Part shown: positions 1 to 7,783 of the stretch, piece by piece
Layout: every line of letters begins with the position of its first letter
Numbering within the stretch: position 1 is the first letter of the stretch
Source of the DNA: DASUPK01 sp963736305
GTDB taxonomy: Bacteria > Actinomycetota > Thermoleophilia > Solirubrobacterales > 70-9
Direction of reading: 5' to 3'
Length of the DNA: 64,000 bases
Assembly: GCA_963736305.1 (NCBI GenBank)
Contig: CAVTOD010000002.1
Span: 1 to 64,000 of the forward strand
Notes under the pieces: generated by a model
Seen by the model: the letters and a program-made list of their open reading frames with translations, nothing else
What the model was told of the DNA's origin: nothing
Database searches by the model: none
Translations under genes and position numbers: made by a program

Positions 1-34
1 TCTTCACAAGAGCCCCGTCAGATCGCGACAGGGC

Positions 35-328
35 TCAGCTGGTAGCTCGCGAGGCTGGAGTGAGGTCTTGAGGCCACGCGCCCGTGCGGACCCGCTCGTA
101 GAGGGTGTCGGGCGCCAGGTCAGCACCCCCGGGCCACACGACAGTCCCTGTCTCCGGATCGACCGAAACCATCTCGAAGCCCCCTGGGGTGCGGGCCTCG
201 TCGAACACGGGCCCTCGCATGCGGTCCAATACGTCTACCTCACCCTCGAGCCCATCCGCAAAGGTGAGGCCCAGAACGCCGTGGCTGACGACCTCTGCTG
301 CCGTGATGTCGGGTGTGAGTCCAGTCAT
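35..328 (-). CDS. DUF2442 domain protein
   Basis: A 97-residue protein with the DUF2442 pattern: an N-terminal strand segment (LGLTFADG), a central GPVFDE and a late VVWPGGADLAPD. DUF2442 proteins are small and usually sit beside a DUF4160 partner, as here; such pairs resemble toxin-antitoxin modules but no biochemical role is established that I can state. Its ATG overlaps the stop of the upstream DUF4160 gene in an ATGA, so the two are translationally coupled. A GAGCCC/GGGCTC inverted repeat (10-36) overlaps the stop codon and may help end the transcript. Family call is confident; function is unknown. Confidence 0.8.
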   Translation of the reverse strand: MTGLTPDITAAEVVSHGVLGLTFADGLEGEVDVLDRMRGPVFDEARTPGGFEMVSVDPETGTVVWPGGADLAPDTLYERVRTGAWPQDLTPASRATS

Positions 329-585
329 TGGAGTGGCTCGATCTCTTGAAGTGTCTCACCCGCGCGGGCGCGTTGCCAGTTCTCGATGAGCTCTTCTTGG
401 TGGAGCTCTGCCCAAGCGAGCACGAAGCGGAGCTGCCTTCTCGGGAGGCTGCTTTCGATCACCTCGAGGTTGTCGATGCGGACCTTGGCCTCCCCCTCGG
501 CATGGCGAGCATGGAAGTGAGGATGGCCGTGATCGCTGAAGTACATTGCAATCGTGACCCCGAAGAAGCGGCTGATCGTTGGCAC
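325..585 (-). CDS. DUF4160 domain protein
   Basis: An 86-residue protein matching the whole DUF4160 family: early ISRFFGVTIAMYF, then the hallmark DHGHPHFHARHAEGEA with its clustered histidines, and a C-terminal helix region rich in W, E and R. The histidine cluster suggests metal or nucleic-acid binding, but this is inference. It starts with GTG and runs into the DUF2442 gene with a 4-nt overlap, forming a two-gene unit. No Shine-Dalgarno sequence is evident; a GATCAT hexamer lies 6 nt before the GTG on the coding strand. Confidence 0.8.
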   Translation of the reverse strand: MPTISRFFGVTIAMYFSDHGHPHFHARHAEGEAKVRIDNLEVIESSLPRRQLRFVLAWAELHQEELIENWQRARAGETLQEIEPLQ

Positions 586-766
586 AGCACGATGATCCGG
601 TTGTGTCCGGACGGGAGGAATCCAGACACTCCCTCAGCTACCTGCCGGCGTGCGCGACAGATCGGAGAAAGCGGTAGCTGAGGTGGTAGCCGGGTCCCTG
701 ATGTTCCGCGTGGTCATGCGGTTTGGCGGGGCTACTCATCCCATCAGCCGCTTGCCTCGACTCATT
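586..766. other. Intergenic stretch with inverted repeat
   Basis: No convincing protein gene. A 9-bp perfect inverted repeat (TCAGCTACC at 634-642 and GGTAGCTGA at 673-681) encloses a 30-nt loop, and the stretch ends in a strong terminator hairpin. This could be a small structured RNA on the plus strand or a relic; no known RNA family was recognised. Confidence 0.3.
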
Positions 767-798
767 CGCCCCGTGGGCATGATGCCCCGGGGCGTTTT
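767..798 (+). terminator. Rho-independent terminator
   Basis: Two stacked stems form a long hairpin: CGCCCCG (767-773) with CGGGGCG (788-794), and GGGCAT (775-780) with ATGCCC (782-787), leaving one bulged T and a one-base loop. TTTT follows at 795-798. It would end a plus-strand transcript just before tRNA-Cys, although no plus-strand gene is seen upstream. Confidence 0.7.
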
Positions 799-834
799 CA
801 GTTCTGAGGCTCCTCGTTAGGCTTGCTCTGACTC

Positions 835-905
835 GGCGCCCTGGCGGAGTGGTTACGCAGCGGCCTGCAAAGCCGTTTACACCGGTTCGATTCCGGTGGG
901 CGCCT
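835..905 (+). tRNA. tRNA-Cys (GCA)
   Basis: Complete cloverleaf: acceptor GGCGCCC (835-841) pairs with GGGCGCC (898-904), discriminator T905. The anticodon loop CTGCAAA gives anticodon GCA for cysteine, and the T-arm carries GGTTCGATTCC. The 3' CCA is not encoded. It stands alone, just before a short membrane-protein gene. Confidence 0.95.
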
Positions 906-922
906 CTCGCGGCAACCGGTCG

Positions 923-928
923 TAGCAT
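923..928 (+). promoter_or_regulatory. -10-like element, leaderless geometry
   Basis: TAGCAT lies 6 nt before the GTG at 935, with no Shine-Dalgarno sequence between; this fits transcription starting at or next to the start codon. Confidence 0.5.
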
Positions 929-934
929 CGGCCG

Positions 935-1261
935 GTGATCCTGATCGGCGCCATCGCGCTCGCCGTGTTCGTCCTGCCGCCCGTCTGGGGCCTTGTCGCG
1001 GTGACGGCGGGCATCGTCATCGAGGTCGCGGAGCTTGGGTTCTGGATCCGCTTCCTGCGCCGCTATCGGATCGCGACCGGCAAGGAGGCCCTGATCGGCA
1101 CTTCAGCCGACGTGATCGAGGCGTGCGACCCGCGAGGCCGGGTCCGCTTCCGCGGGGAGATCTGGCACGCCGAGTGCCGCTCGCGGGTTGAGGTGGGTGA
1201 GCGGGTGACGGTGACCGGCGTCAATGGGCTCACCTTGCGTATAGAGCGGGAATCTCGATGA
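935..1261 (+). CDS. NfeD-like membrane protein
   Basis: A 108-residue protein with a long hydrophobic N-terminus (residues about 2-38, one or two membrane helices) followed by a short soluble domain rich in beta strands (GTSADVIEACDPRGRVRFRG ... VEVGERVTVTGVNGLTLRI). That second part matches the OB-fold domain of the NfeD family, whose members partner with stomatin-like proteins in membrane quality control. The GTG start is chosen because a -10-like TAGCAT sits 6 nt upstream. Most NfeD proteins have more membrane helices, so this is a short form. A stomatin partner is not in the window. Confidence 0.7.
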   Translation: MILIGAIALAVFVLPPVWGLVAVTAGIVIEVAELGFWIRFLRRYRIATGKEALIGTSADVIEACDPRGRVRFRGEIWHAECRSRVEVGERVTVTGVNGLTLRIERESR

Positions 1262-1306
1262 AGGCCGAGTTTGTGTGAACCCGCTTGAGGAGGGGCGGCG
1301 GAACGG

Positions 1307-1333
1307 AAAAGGGCCCCGGTGAGGGGGCCCTTT
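1307..1333. terminator. Bidirectional-type terminator hairpin
   Basis: AAAAGGGCCCC and GGGGCCCTTT form a perfect stem around a short GGTGAG loop. It follows the NfeD-like gene and would work on either strand because of the flanking A and T runs. The rest of 1262-1538 holds no gene; it is somewhat AT-richer before the next promoter. Confidence 0.75.
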
Positions 1334-1538
1334 GTATCCGAAAGGACGTGCCACCGGCGAATCTGAGCTTCAGCCGGCCCGTCGGTCCTTCAAATCTTGT
1401 GGCTCATGTCGGTCGATCAGCGGCTTGGCTTGAGCCTGTCAAGAGACACTAACACGGGGTTTTGCCGAAGGTTGCAGTTCCCTGGTTCTCGCAAGATTCT
1501 TTGAATTTTGGGGATCCGCAGGGGTGAGCGGATGCTCG

Positions 1539-1568
1539 TAGACATTGGCCGCGCAGCCAGGATAGGAT
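1539..1568 (+). promoter_or_regulatory. Promoter of the SDR gene
   Basis: TAGACA (1539-1544) matches a -35 box at five of six positions; TAGGAT (1563-1568) is a -10 box 18 bp later. The GTG at 1576 follows after 7 nt, so the transcript is probably leaderless. Confidence 0.55.
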
Positions 1569-1575
1569 GCGACGC

Positions 1576-2571
1576 GTGCGGTACCTGATCACAGGCGGCT
1601 CCGGGTACATCGGCGGCAGGCTCACCGACGAGCTCTCCGGCCGCGATGAGACCGAGAAGATCGTCGACGTCGACCTTCGCCCGCCGCCACGGACCTGGCC
1701 GAAGCACGAGTTCGTCAAGGCCGACATCCGCGACCGCAAGCAGATGCGCGAGCTGCTCAAGCGCCATGAGATCGACGCGCTCCTGCATTTCGCCTTCGTC
1801 CTCAACCCGATCCGCGACGAGGCGAAGATGTACGACATCGACGTCAACGGCACCCAGGCCGTCCTCCAGGCGGCCGCCGACGCCGGCGTCAAGCAGGTGA
1901 TCCAGACTTCCTCCGCCACCGCGTACGGCGCCTTCCCGGACAATCCGAAGCCGATCGCCGAGGACTGGCCAGTGCGAGGCGCCCCCGACTTCTCCTACGC
2001 GAAGCACAAGGCCGACTCCGACCGCATCGCGCAGATCTGGGCCCTCGAGAACCCCGACGCCGTGATGACGATCGTCCGGCCCTCCATCGTCTTCGGGCCG
2101 AGCGTCGACAACTACATCGTGCGCGCCTTCGGCAACAACCCCTTCATCCCGATCCTCGATGGCGTCGACGAGGAGTTCCAGCTCGTGCACGAGGACGACG
2201 TCGTCTCCGCCCTGATCGCGCTGCTCGACGGCAAGCACGCAGGCGCCTTCAACCTCGCCGGCGACGGCCTGATGACCTGGAGCCGGGCGGCCGAGATGGT
2301 GGGCAAGAAGACCCGCAACATCTCGTTGAAGACGATGAAGCGGCTGAACGGCGCGATGTGGAAGATGCACGTGCCGCGGACGGAGGCCCCGGCCGGCAAC
2401 CTCGACTTCATTCGCTACCCGTGGGTCGTCTCGACGGAGAAGCTGAAGTCAACGGCCGGCTGGCAGCCGAAGTACGACACGCTCGAGACCTTCAAGATCA
2501 CGATGCGGGCCAAGGGCCTGCTGCCCGAGGCTCCGGCGACCGTCAAGGCGCCGACCGCACCGGTCGCCTAA
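1576..2571 (+). CDS. NAD-dependent epimerase/dehydratase (extended SDR)
   Basis: A sugar-nucleotide-type extended short-chain dehydrogenase of about 331 residues. It opens with the Rossmann motif RYLITGGSGYIGG, has an acidic residue ending strand 2 (VDVD), a TSSATAYG strand, and the catalytic FSYAKHK (Y and K three apart). The C-terminus is a low-complexity PATVKAPTAPVA tail. Substrate cannot be told from sequence. An in-frame ATG lies at 1567, but GTG 1576 is preferred because it gives the usual short N-terminus and lies 7 nt after a good -10 box. It stands alone between a terminator and tRNA-Val. Confidence 0.85.
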   Translation: MRYLITGGSGYIGGRLTDELSGRDETEKIVDVDLRPPPRTWPKHEFVKADIRDRKQMRELLKRHEIDALLHFAFVLNPIRDEAKMYDIDVNGTQAVLQAAADAGVKQVIQTSSATAYGAFPDNPKPIAEDWPVRGAPDFSYAKHKADSDRIAQIWALENPDAVMTIVRPSIVFGPSVDNYIVRAFGNNPFIPILDGVDEEFQLVHEDDVVSALIALLDGKHAGAFNLAGDGLMTWSRAAEMVGKKTRNISLKTMKRLNGAMWKMHVPRTEAPAGNLDFIRYPWVVSTEKLKSTAGWQPKYDTLETFKITMRAKGLLPEAPATVKAPTAPVA

Positions 2572-2612
2572 GCCTGCTCGCTCCGCAAGGCCGCTGCTAA
2601 CTTTCTCGTCCC

Positions 2613-2685
2613 GGGCGCATAGCTCAGTTGGGAGAGCGCCGCCTCGACAAGGCGGAGGTCGCTGGTTCGAGCCCAGCTGTGCCCA
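2613..2685 (+). tRNA. tRNA-Val (GAC)
   Basis: Full cloverleaf: acceptor GGGCGCA (2613-2619) pairs with TGTGCCC (2678-2684), discriminator A2685. The anticodon loop TCGACAA gives GAC for valine; the D-arm is TAGCTCAGTTGGGAGAGC and the T-arm contains GGTTCGAGCCC. CCA is not encoded. Confidence 0.95.
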
Positions 2686-2688
2686 TCC

Positions 2689-3297
2689 CTAGGCCGGGTC
2701 GCGCCAGTAAGCGGTGATCATGGCGGAGTCACCCGGGGTGTTGAACTCGCCGATCTTGCGGTAGCCGAGGCCCTCGTAGCGGTGATCGTTTGCCGCGTTG
2801 CTCGATTCCAGATAGGTGGCCACGCCTTCCGCGTCGAATCGCGCCAGGTTGTCTTCCAGCAGCCTCATCCCGATGCCGTTGCCGCGGTGATCGTCGTGGA
2901 CCCCGAGCAGGCTCAGGTAGTAGTGGGGCGGATCGGCCGGCTGGACGGTCTCGAACCCCTCCAGCAGCTCCATGAAAGCGTCCGCGTGGTCGCCGACGAG
3001 CTCCCGCACGATTTCCGGGACACGCTCCTCGTCTGCGGCCGACAGCTCATTCTCGCCCGGCGGGAGCCAGATGGCCGCCGCCTCGACCCCGTCGGTCACG
3101 AATACCGCGGGCTCCTCGAATCGCAGCGCCGCTTCGATCAGCAGGCGCCACCAGACGGCGTATTGCTCCTGGCGCCGGCTCTCGTCGGGGAACGCCCAGC
3201 TCCACGTCGGATCGTCGTGGAAGGCGAGGGAGATCGTCTCTGTGATGGCCGGGACGTCGGCCGGCTCGGCGACCCGGACCTTCTCACCTTGGGGCAT
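2689..3297 (-). CDS. GNAT family N-acetyltransferase
   Basis: A 202-residue GNAT protein. The acetyl-CoA binding motif A is LLGVHDDHRGNGIGMRLLE (R/Q-x-x-G-x-G/A form), followed by the motif B region YLESSNAANDHRYEGLGYRKIGEF typical of the family. The N-terminal part (VRVAEPADVPAITETISLAF) is the usual GNAT start. The acceptor is unknown; the family acetylates amines from antibiotics to protein N-termini. It ends 3 nt from tRNA-Val on the other strand and follows the M23 peptidase gene by 3 nt, so the two may be co-transcribed. Confidence 0.85.
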   Translation of the reverse strand: MPQGEKVRVAEPADVPAITETISLAFHDDPTWSWAFPDESRRQEQYAVWWRLLIEAALRFEEPAVFVTDGVEAAAIWLPPGENELSAADEERVPEIVRELVGDHADAFMELLEGFETVQPADPPHYYLSLLGVHDDHRGNGIGMRLLEDNLARFDAEGVATYLESSNAANDHRYEGLGYRKIGEFNTPGDSAMITAYWRDPA

Positions 3298-3300
3298 CGA

Positions 3301-4347
3301 TTAAGAGTAGGAGTCCCAGTACTGCAGCTCGGGGAGCGGGTCGTACGCGGCCCCCCCGACGAACCAGCCCGGGGCGCTCCAGCGCTCGAAGTGGAGGTGG
3401 CAACCCTGGGCATCGCCGGTGTCGCCCACCTTGCCGATCTGCTGGCCGGCGGTGACGCCGGTCCCGACGGGAGCCCAGCTCGGCGCCATCAGGTGCATGT
3501 AGACGGCGTCGGTCCCGCTGATCAATCCGTGGATCACGACGTAGTAGCCGGCCCCGCCCGCCTGGTAGGCGTTAACGGTGACCTGCCCCTTCTCGAAGAC
3601 GTAGAGCTTCTCGCCGCATGCGGCGGGTACGTCCTGACCCATGTGAATGTGGCCGGACCGGGGGGCTCCGAACCTGGCGTCCGGCCCGCCGAAGCTGTGC
3701 GGGCCCGGGACGGGAAACTGATGCAGGTGCATCGCGAAGGGCTGCGTCTGCCCGCCGGTAACCGAGGCGGCCGCGCTACCCGCGTTCGCCAGCTTCAGCT
3801 GGTAGGTGCCGTCCTCGACGATCCCCGATGGCTGGGTGCCGTTCCAGGCGACGCCCTTGGGCCCCGCGCCTTCGAAGGTGACCGGGATCGCCGCCACGAG
3901 GTTGCCCGTTGCGTTGAGCACCTTGACCTTCGCCGAGCCGGCCTTGCGAGAGGTCAGGTTGAGGGTGGGGTTGACGTAGCCTTCGATGAAATAGGCGCCA
4001 GTCACGCGCCTCCTCGCGAGCAGCTTCTTGATGCGCTTCGCGTCCTTCTTCGAGACGACCCCGTCCACGCGCCAGCCGTTCTGCTGCTCGAATGCCTCGA
4101 CGCTCCGGAACGTGCCCTTCCCATAGACCCCGTCGATCGAGGTGCCGACACCGAGCCGGCTGAGGGCGCGCTGCAGATAGCGGACGTCCTTGCCCTTCGC
4201 GCCCGGCCCGAGCGGCCGGCTGCCGAAGCGGAACACGTGATGTTGCTTGCCCTTCGCGGCGGACGCCGGGGAAGCCGGTGCCGCCACCGTCAGGAGTGCG
4301 ACCGCAACGACGGCGCACGCGAACGACCTGGGTCTGCCCGTGCCCAT
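3301..4347 (-). CDS. Secreted M23 metallopeptidase with peptidoglycan-binding domain
   Basis: About 348 residues. An N-terminal signal peptide (SFACAVVAVALLTVAAPASPASA) precedes a peptidoglycan-binding domain (LGPGAKGKDVRYLQRAL ... IDGVYGKGT), an Ig/FlgD-like segment (VTFEGAGPKGVAWNGTQPSG) and a C-terminal LytM/M23 peptidase domain with HMGQD and HLHFE as zinc ligands. It should cut peptide cross-links in the cell wall outside the membrane. The frame stays open far upstream, into thrS; ATG 4347 is chosen because it starts the signal peptide and has AGGAG just before it. It is divergent from thrS with only 82 bp between. Confidence 0.9.
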   Translation of the reverse strand: MGTGRPRSFACAVVAVALLTVAAPASPASAAKGKQHHVFRFGSRPLGPGAKGKDVRYLQRALSRLGVGTSIDGVYGKGTFRSVEAFEQQNGWRVDGVVSKKDAKRIKKLLARRRVTGAYFIEGYVNPTLNLTSRKAGSAKVKVLNATGNLVAAIPVTFEGAGPKGVAWNGTQPSGIVEDGTYQLKLANAGSAAASVTGGQTQPFAMHLHQFPVPGPHSFGGPDARFGAPRSGHIHMGQDVPAACGEKLYVFEKGQVTVNAYQAGGAGYYVVIHGLISGTDAVYMHLMAPSWAPVGTGVTAGQQIGKVGDTGDAQGCHLHFERWSAPGWFVGGAAYDPLPELQYWDSYS

Positions 4348-4416
4348 TGGCTCTCCTAACTGGTGTACGGCGCCCGAGTTGCGCATCCCTGCAAGCTGGG
4401 TGGGAACGCCCACGGT

Positions 4417-4422
4417 TAGCCT
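4417..4422 (+). promoter_or_regulatory. -10-like element of thrS
   Basis: TAGCCT lies 7 nt before the thrS GTG at 4430. No Shine-Dalgarno sequence and no T-box leader is present, so thrS is probably leaderless. Confidence 0.45.
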
Positions 4423-4429
4423 TAGCCGC

Positions 4430-6364
4430 GTGATCACGGTCAAGCTGCCCGACGACTCCGAGCTCGAGCTCGCATCCGACGCGACCGGCGCCGACGCCGC
4501 GGCCGCGATCGGCCCCGGGCTCGCGAAGGCCGCGCTCGCTCTCAAGGTCGGCGGCGAGCTTCGTGACCTCTCGGCACCGGTCGCCGACGGCGAGCGGATC
4601 GAGATCGTCACCGACAAGAGCCCAGAGGCGCTCGAGCTGATTCGCCATGACGCGGCGCACGTCCTGGCGGAGTCCGTTCTCGACATCTGGCCGGAGGCGA
4701 AGATCTCGATCGGCCCGCCGATCGCGAACGGCTTCTACTACGACATCGAGTTCCCCGACGGCAACCCCGGTGAGGAGGATCTGGCCAGGATCGAAGAGCG
4801 AATGAAGGAGCACGTCAAGGCCGACGAGCCCTTCGAGCGTCGCGAGCTGCCGGCGAAAGAGGCGATCGAGCACTTCCGCGACCAGGGCCAGGACTACAAG
4901 GTCGAGCTGATCGAGGACCTGATGCGCGACGAAGGCGCCGAGACCGTCTCGCTCTACCGGAACGGGCAATTCGAGGATCTCTGCCGCGGCCCGCACGGTC
5001 CCTCGACTGGCAGGATCGGCGCCTTCAAGCTCACCTCGCTCGCCGGTGCCTACTGGCGCGGCGACGAGACCCGCCAGATGCTGACCCGTGTCTACGGGAC
5101 GGCCTTTCTCGACAAGCAGGAGCTGGAGCAGCACCTCGAGCGTTTGGAGCAGGCGCGCGAGCGCGACCACCGCCGGCTCGGCCCCGAGCTCGACCTCTTC
5201 CAGTTCCGCCCCGAGGCGCCGGGCATGCCGTTCTGGCTTCCGCAGGGCACCGTCCTGCTGCGCCTGATCGAGGCGGAGGTGCGAAAGCAGCTCGCCGTCC
5301 GCGGCTACGAGGAGATCAAGACCCCGCAGGTGCTCGACGTCGAGCTCTGGCACCGCTCCGGGCACTGGGACAACTACAAGGAGAACATGTTCTTCACGGC
5401 CGCCGCCGAGCGGGAGAGCTCGGGCGACGAGCGCCAGTACGCGCTCAAGCCGATGAACTGCCCCGGCGCCTGCCTGGTCTTCGCCTCCGGCCGCCACTCA
5501 TATCGCGAGCTGCCCCTGCGGCTCGCCGAGTTCGGCCTGGTCTCGCGTTACGAGCGCGAGGGCGTGCTCCACGGCCTCCTCCGCGTCCGCGCCTTCACCC
5601 AGGACGACGCGCATGTCTACTGCACGCTCGATCAGGTGACCGACGAGGTGGATTCGATCTGTGCCGGAATCGACGAGCTCTACGAGCGCTTCGGCTTCGA
5701 CGCCGTCCGGGTGGAGCTCTCCACCCGACCGGAGAAGTCGATCGGCACCGACGAGCAGTGGGAGAGGGCGGAGGGCGCCCTACGGGAGGCGCTGGAGCGC
5801 CAGGGGCGGGAGTACGACGTCAGCCCCGGCGAGGGGACCTTCTATGGGCCGAAGATCGACTTCCACATCACCGACGCACTCGGGCGCTCGTGGCAGTGCG
5901 GCACCTGCCAGCTCGACTTCCAGATGCCGGAGCGCTTCGATCTCGCCTACACGGGCGCGGACAACGTCGAGCACCGGCCCGTGATGATCCACCGTGCGCT
6001 GCTCGGCTCAATGGAGCGCTTCGCGGGGATCCTGATCGAGCACTACGGGGGGCGATTCCCGCTCTGGCTGGCTCCGGTCCAGGCCGTCGTGCTGCCGGTC
6101 GCCGACCGGCACAACGATCGGGCCGGCGAGATCGCCGATTCGCTTCGGTCCTCCGGCCTGCGCGCGCGGGTCGACGATCGCACCGAATCCGTCGGGAAGA
6201 AGATCCGCGACGCCGAGCTCTCCAAGGCGCCCTACATGCTGGTCGTAGGCGACAAGGAGGCCGATTCCGGTTCGGTCTCGGTCCGCCACCACGGCGACGG
6301 CGATCTCGGCGCGATGGACCTGGAGGCCCTGATCGCGCGAATGAGCGCGGAGGCGGCTGATTAG
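4430..6364 (+). CDS. thrS: Threonyl-tRNA synthetase
   Basis: About 644 residues, the usual length for bacterial ThrRS. Domains in order: TGS domain (residues 1-60, ITVKLPDDSELEL), the editing/SAD domain with HDAAH and the later cysteine in DLCRGPH, the class II catalytic core with MNCPGACLVF (zinc cysteine), motif 2 region REGVLHGLLRVRAFTQDDAH, motif 3 with HRALLGSMERF, and a C-terminal anticodon-binding domain from WLAPVQAVVLPV. It charges tRNA-Thr. The frame is open further upstream but GTG 4430 gives the standard TGS start and fits the leaderless -10 box. infC follows after 159 bp. Confidence 0.97.
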   Translation: MITVKLPDDSELELASDATGADAAAAIGPGLAKAALALKVGGELRDLSAPVADGERIEIVTDKSPEALELIRHDAAHVLAESVLDIWPEAKISIGPPIANGFYYDIEFPDGNPGEEDLARIEERMKEHVKADEPFERRELPAKEAIEHFRDQGQDYKVELIEDLMRDEGAETVSLYRNGQFEDLCRGPHGPSTGRIGAFKLTSLAGAYWRGDETRQMLTRVYGTAFLDKQELEQHLERLEQARERDHRRLGPELDLFQFRPEAPGMPFWLPQGTVLLRLIEAEVRKQLAVRGYEEIKTPQVLDVELWHRSGHWDNYKENMFFTAAAERESSGDERQYALKPMNCPGACLVFASGRHSYRELPLRLAEFGLVSRYEREGVLHGLLRVRAFTQDDAHVYCTLDQVTDEVDSICAGIDELYERFGFDAVRVELSTRPEKSIGTDEQWERAEGALREALERQGREYDVSPGEGTFYGPKIDFHITDALGRSWQCGTCQLDFQMPERFDLAYTGADNVEHRPVMIHRALLGSMERFAGILIEHYGGRFPLWLAPVQAVVLPVADRHNDRAGEIADSLRSSGLRARVDDRTESVGKKIRDAELSKAPYMLVVGDKEADSGSVSVRHHGDGDLGAMDLEALIARMSAEAAD

Positions 6365-6406
6365 CACCGGTTCCGCCCAATCCTGGTTGCATCGCGGAGG
6401 GGCGTC

Positions 6407-6412
6407 TATACT
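6407..6412 (+). promoter_or_regulatory. -10 element upstream of infC
   Basis: TATACT, 7 nt before an ATG at 6420 that opens a 10-codon reading frame. It is the closest match to consensus in this window and probably drives infC-rpmI-rplT. Confidence 0.55.
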
Positions 6413-6419
6413 GGCCGCA

Positions 6420-6452
6420 ATGCCGGGCACCCACACCACGACGCGCGTCTAA
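6420..6452 (+). CDS. Possible 10-residue leader peptide before infC
   Basis: ATG directly downstream of a strong -10 box opens MPGTHTTTRV and ends at TAA 6450-6452. A second mini-frame (TTG at 6498, LKLYLMRS) ends in a TAG that overlaps the infC GTG. Neither can be proven from sequence. Their placement suggests that translation of infC is coupled to, or tuned by, short upstream reading frames, which would be in keeping with the known autoregulation of infC in other bacteria. I saw no clear terminator-type attenuator between 6453 and 6523. Confidence 0.35.
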   Translation: MPGTHTTTRV

Positions 6453-6523
6453 GCGCCCCGTGCCCGCTTCACCGATCCAATCTCGCCCATTCTCTTCTTG
6501 AAGCTCTACCTCATGCGCAGCTA

Positions 6524-7099
6524 GTGGCGGTCTCCCGCTTCGACCGCCGTCCGCCTGAGCGCGACTCGACTCGTATCAACGAGCGAATCCGCGTGCCTGA
6601 GGTTCGCCTGATCGACGAGAACGGCGATCAGGTCGGGATCATCCCGACGCCCGAGGCCCTCGAGCGCGCGCGCGAGCGCGACCTCGACCTGGTCGAGGTG
6701 TCACCGACCTCGACGCCGCCCGTCTGCCGCATCCTCGACTACTCGAAGTACAAGTACGAGCAGGAGCAGAAGGCCAAGGCCGCCCGCAAGCACCAGCAGC
6801 AGGTGAACGTGCGGGAGATCAAGCTTCGCCCCAAGATCGCCCAGCACGACTACGAGACCAAGCGCGGCCACGTCGAGCGCTTCCTGAAGCAGCAGGACAA
6901 GGTCAAGGTGACGATCATGTTCCGCGGCCGCGAGCAGAGCCACCCCGAGCGTGGCCGGATGCTGCTCGACAGGCTTCTGGAGGACGTCTCGGAGATCGGC
7001 GTCATGGAGCAGCCGCCACTCCAGGAGGGGCGGAACATGACGATGCTCCTGGGCCCCGCGCGCGGGGCCGGGCAGGACCAGCAGGCCGCGGCGGGCTGA
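6524..7099 (+). CDS. infC: Translation initiation factor IF-3
   Basis: A 191-residue IF-3. The N-terminal domain starts at RINERIRVPEVRLIDENGDQVGI; the linker is the lysine-rich YSKYKYEQEQKAKAARK; the C-terminal domain contains VNVREIKLRPKI and KVTIMFRGREQSHPERG. IF-3 binds the 30S subunit and checks start codon choice. The start is a GTG with no Shine-Dalgarno sequence, and a mini-frame stop overlaps it (TAGTG). The protein has about 20 extra residues at each end compared with short forms (a QDQQAAAG tail). It heads the conserved infC-rpmI-rplT cluster. Confidence 0.95.
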   Translation: MAVSRFDRRPPERDSTRINERIRVPEVRLIDENGDQVGIIPTPEALERARERDLDLVEVSPTSTPPVCRILDYSKYKYEQEQKAKAARKHQQQVNVREIKLRPKIAQHDYETKRGHVERFLKQQDKVKVTIMFRGREQSHPERGRMLLDRLLEDVSEIGVMEQPPLQEGRNMTMLLGPARGAGQDQQAAAG

Positions 7100-7142
7100 C
7101 TCCCGCATCGCCGCTCGGCTCTTTGCTTCAATAGTCGGCCCG

Positions 7143-7346
7143 ATGCCGAAGATGAAGACCCATTCCGGCGCCAAGAAGCGCTTCCGCAAGACCGCCAACG
7201 GCAAGCTGCGCGGCAGGCGCGCCTACTCGAGCCACATCCTCGAGAAGAAGTCGCCTGGCCGGAAGCGGCGCTTCGGACGGCCGTCGGAGATCTCCGAGCA
7301 CGACAGAAAGCGCGTCAACAAGCTGCTCGTGAAGGGCGGTCGCTGA
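7143..7346 (+). CDS. rpmI: 50S ribosomal protein L35
   Basis: A 67-residue L35: starts PKMKTHSGAKKRFRKTANGK, continues with the conserved RRAYSSHILEKKS and RKRR, and ends in the DRKRVNKLL helix. It is a small basic protein of the large subunit, deep in 23S rRNA. It lies 43 nt after infC and its TGA overlaps the rplT ATG by one base, so the two ribosomal proteins are made together. Confidence 0.96.
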   Translation: MPKMKTHSGAKKRFRKTANGKLRGRRAYSSHILEKKSPGRKRRFGRPSEISEHDRKRVNKLLVKGGR

Positions 7347-7705
7347 TGGCCCGCGCGACCAATGCAGTCGCCCGCAAGCGGCGCAAGAAGAAGGTCCTCG
7401 GCCGCGCCAAGGGCTACTTCGGGCGCAAGCATTCGAGCTACCGCTTCGCACATGAGCAGCTCATGCGCTCGGACGCCTACGCGTACCGCGACAGGCGCAC
7501 TCGCAAGAGGGACTTCCGGCGCCTCTGGATCACCCGGATCAACGCCGCCGCCCGCCAGGAGGGCATGAGCTACTCGCAGCTGATCCACGGCCTCAGCGAG
7601 GCGGGCGTCGACGTGAACCGGAAGATGCTCGCCGACATCGCGGTCAACGACCCCGATGGCTTTCGCCGATTTGTGGAACTCGCCCGGGAGGCTGTCGCGA
7701 CCTAG
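7346..7705 (+). CDS. rplT: 50S ribosomal protein L20
   Basis: A 119-residue L20. Typical features are the basic N-terminal extension (RATNAVARKRRKKKVLGRAKGYFGRKHSSYR), the RKRDFRRLWITRINAAAR segment and the NRKMLADIAV helix. L20 is needed for early assembly of the 50S subunit and, in several bacteria, represses its own operon; no L20-binding leader was recognised here. A terminator follows at 7731. Confidence 0.97.
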   Translation: MARATNAVARKRRKKKVLGRAKGYFGRKHSSYRFAHEQLMRSDAYAYRDRRTRKRDFRRLWITRINAAARQEGMSYSQLIHGLSEAGVDVNRKMLADIAVNDPDGFRRFVELAREAVAT

Positions 7706-7730
7706 CCACAGGCAGCCAGAGCCAGATTCC

Positions 7731-7763
7731 CCGGGCGGTCCGCGAGGCGGAGCCGCCCTTTTT
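7731..7763 (+). terminator. Terminator after rplT
   Basis: GGGCGG (7733-7738) pairs with CCGCCC (7753-7758) around a GC-rich loop, followed by five Ts (7759-7763). It closes the infC-rpmI-rplT transcript. Confidence 0.8.
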
Positions 7764-7783
7764 CGTTCCGGGAGACATTCGAG

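Noticed and set aside
2782..4359. 525-residue plus-strand frame
   Set aside because: Antisense to the GNAT and M23 genes, which have clear domains.
4348..4429. T-box leader before thrS
   Set aside because: Only 82 bp, no specifier stem, T-box sequence or terminator.
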